Below, in pieces: positions 39,114-39,171 of a DNA stretch of 39,171 bases. The position numbers and the translations under genes are program-made. This stretch comes from Sulfuricurvum sp. (GTDB taxonomy: Bacteria; Campylobacterota; Campylobacteria; Campylobacterales; Sulfurimonadaceae): positions 1 to 39,171 of the forward strand of contig NZ_JAHFAQ010000005.1 of the NCBI RefSeq assembly GCF_023250475.1, read 5' to 3'. Every line of letters starts with the position of its first letter. Position 1 is the stretch's first letter. The notes under the pieces were generated by a model. The model saw nothing but the letters and a program-made list of their open reading frames with translations. It was not told the origin of the DNA and ran no database searches.

Positions 39114-39171
39114 CCATTTTTTGCTTGGATTTTGATATTTTTCTTTTATAGATCAAATCAGAGATATTTTA

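Noticed and set aside
1-39171. CRISPR arrays, tRNA/rRNA genes, transposases, prophage or defence islands
   Set aside because: No regularly spaced repeats, cloverleaf genes or characteristic protein motifs were recognised; by-eye inspection cannot fully exclude a divergent tRNA or small RNA.

Overview
The window is a gene-dense, mostly housekeeping chromosomal segment. Protein content and gene order suggest a Campylobacterota genome of the Sulfuricurvum/Sulfurimonas type; this is inferred from protein families, no search was run. Left to right it contains: lnt (partial, minus strand, runs off the left edge and is missing from the ORF track); yajC-secD-secF; leuS-lptE-GGEEF protein-folC-mfd-rlmC; a YgjP-like metalloprotease; a conserved membrane protein, a YmdB-type phosphoesterase and an EndoIII/MagIII-like glycosylase; YwbE and a HAD hydrolase; a tiny lipoprotein; a frameshifted cupin; a methyltransferase, a small protein and a cold-shock protein; dnaX, murI and rho; an MCP / SUMF1-domain protein / MCP island; a YchJ-like protein; NfeD and SPFH proteins; rmuC; a pssA-like gene; porin-feoA-feoB; VanZ; a two-component system; surE; and a ThiF/TcdA-like protein. 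I saw no tRNA, rRNA, CRISPR array, transposase or phage gene. The best non-ORF signals are: (1) a two-copy intergenic repeat (about 3748-3817 and 19108-19170) with two stem-loops whose loops are conserved while the stems vary in a largely compensatory way; (2) a cupin gene apparently broken by a 4-bp tandem duplication (AATGAATG, 17543-17550); (3) all six convergent gene pairs ending within 11 bp of each other, one with a hairpin inside the overlapping coding ends; (4) palindromic Fur-box-like sites upstream of porin-feoAB; (5) a structured, roughly 145-nt putative leader of the cold-shock gene. I did not find a clearly new multi-gene defence or metabolic system.
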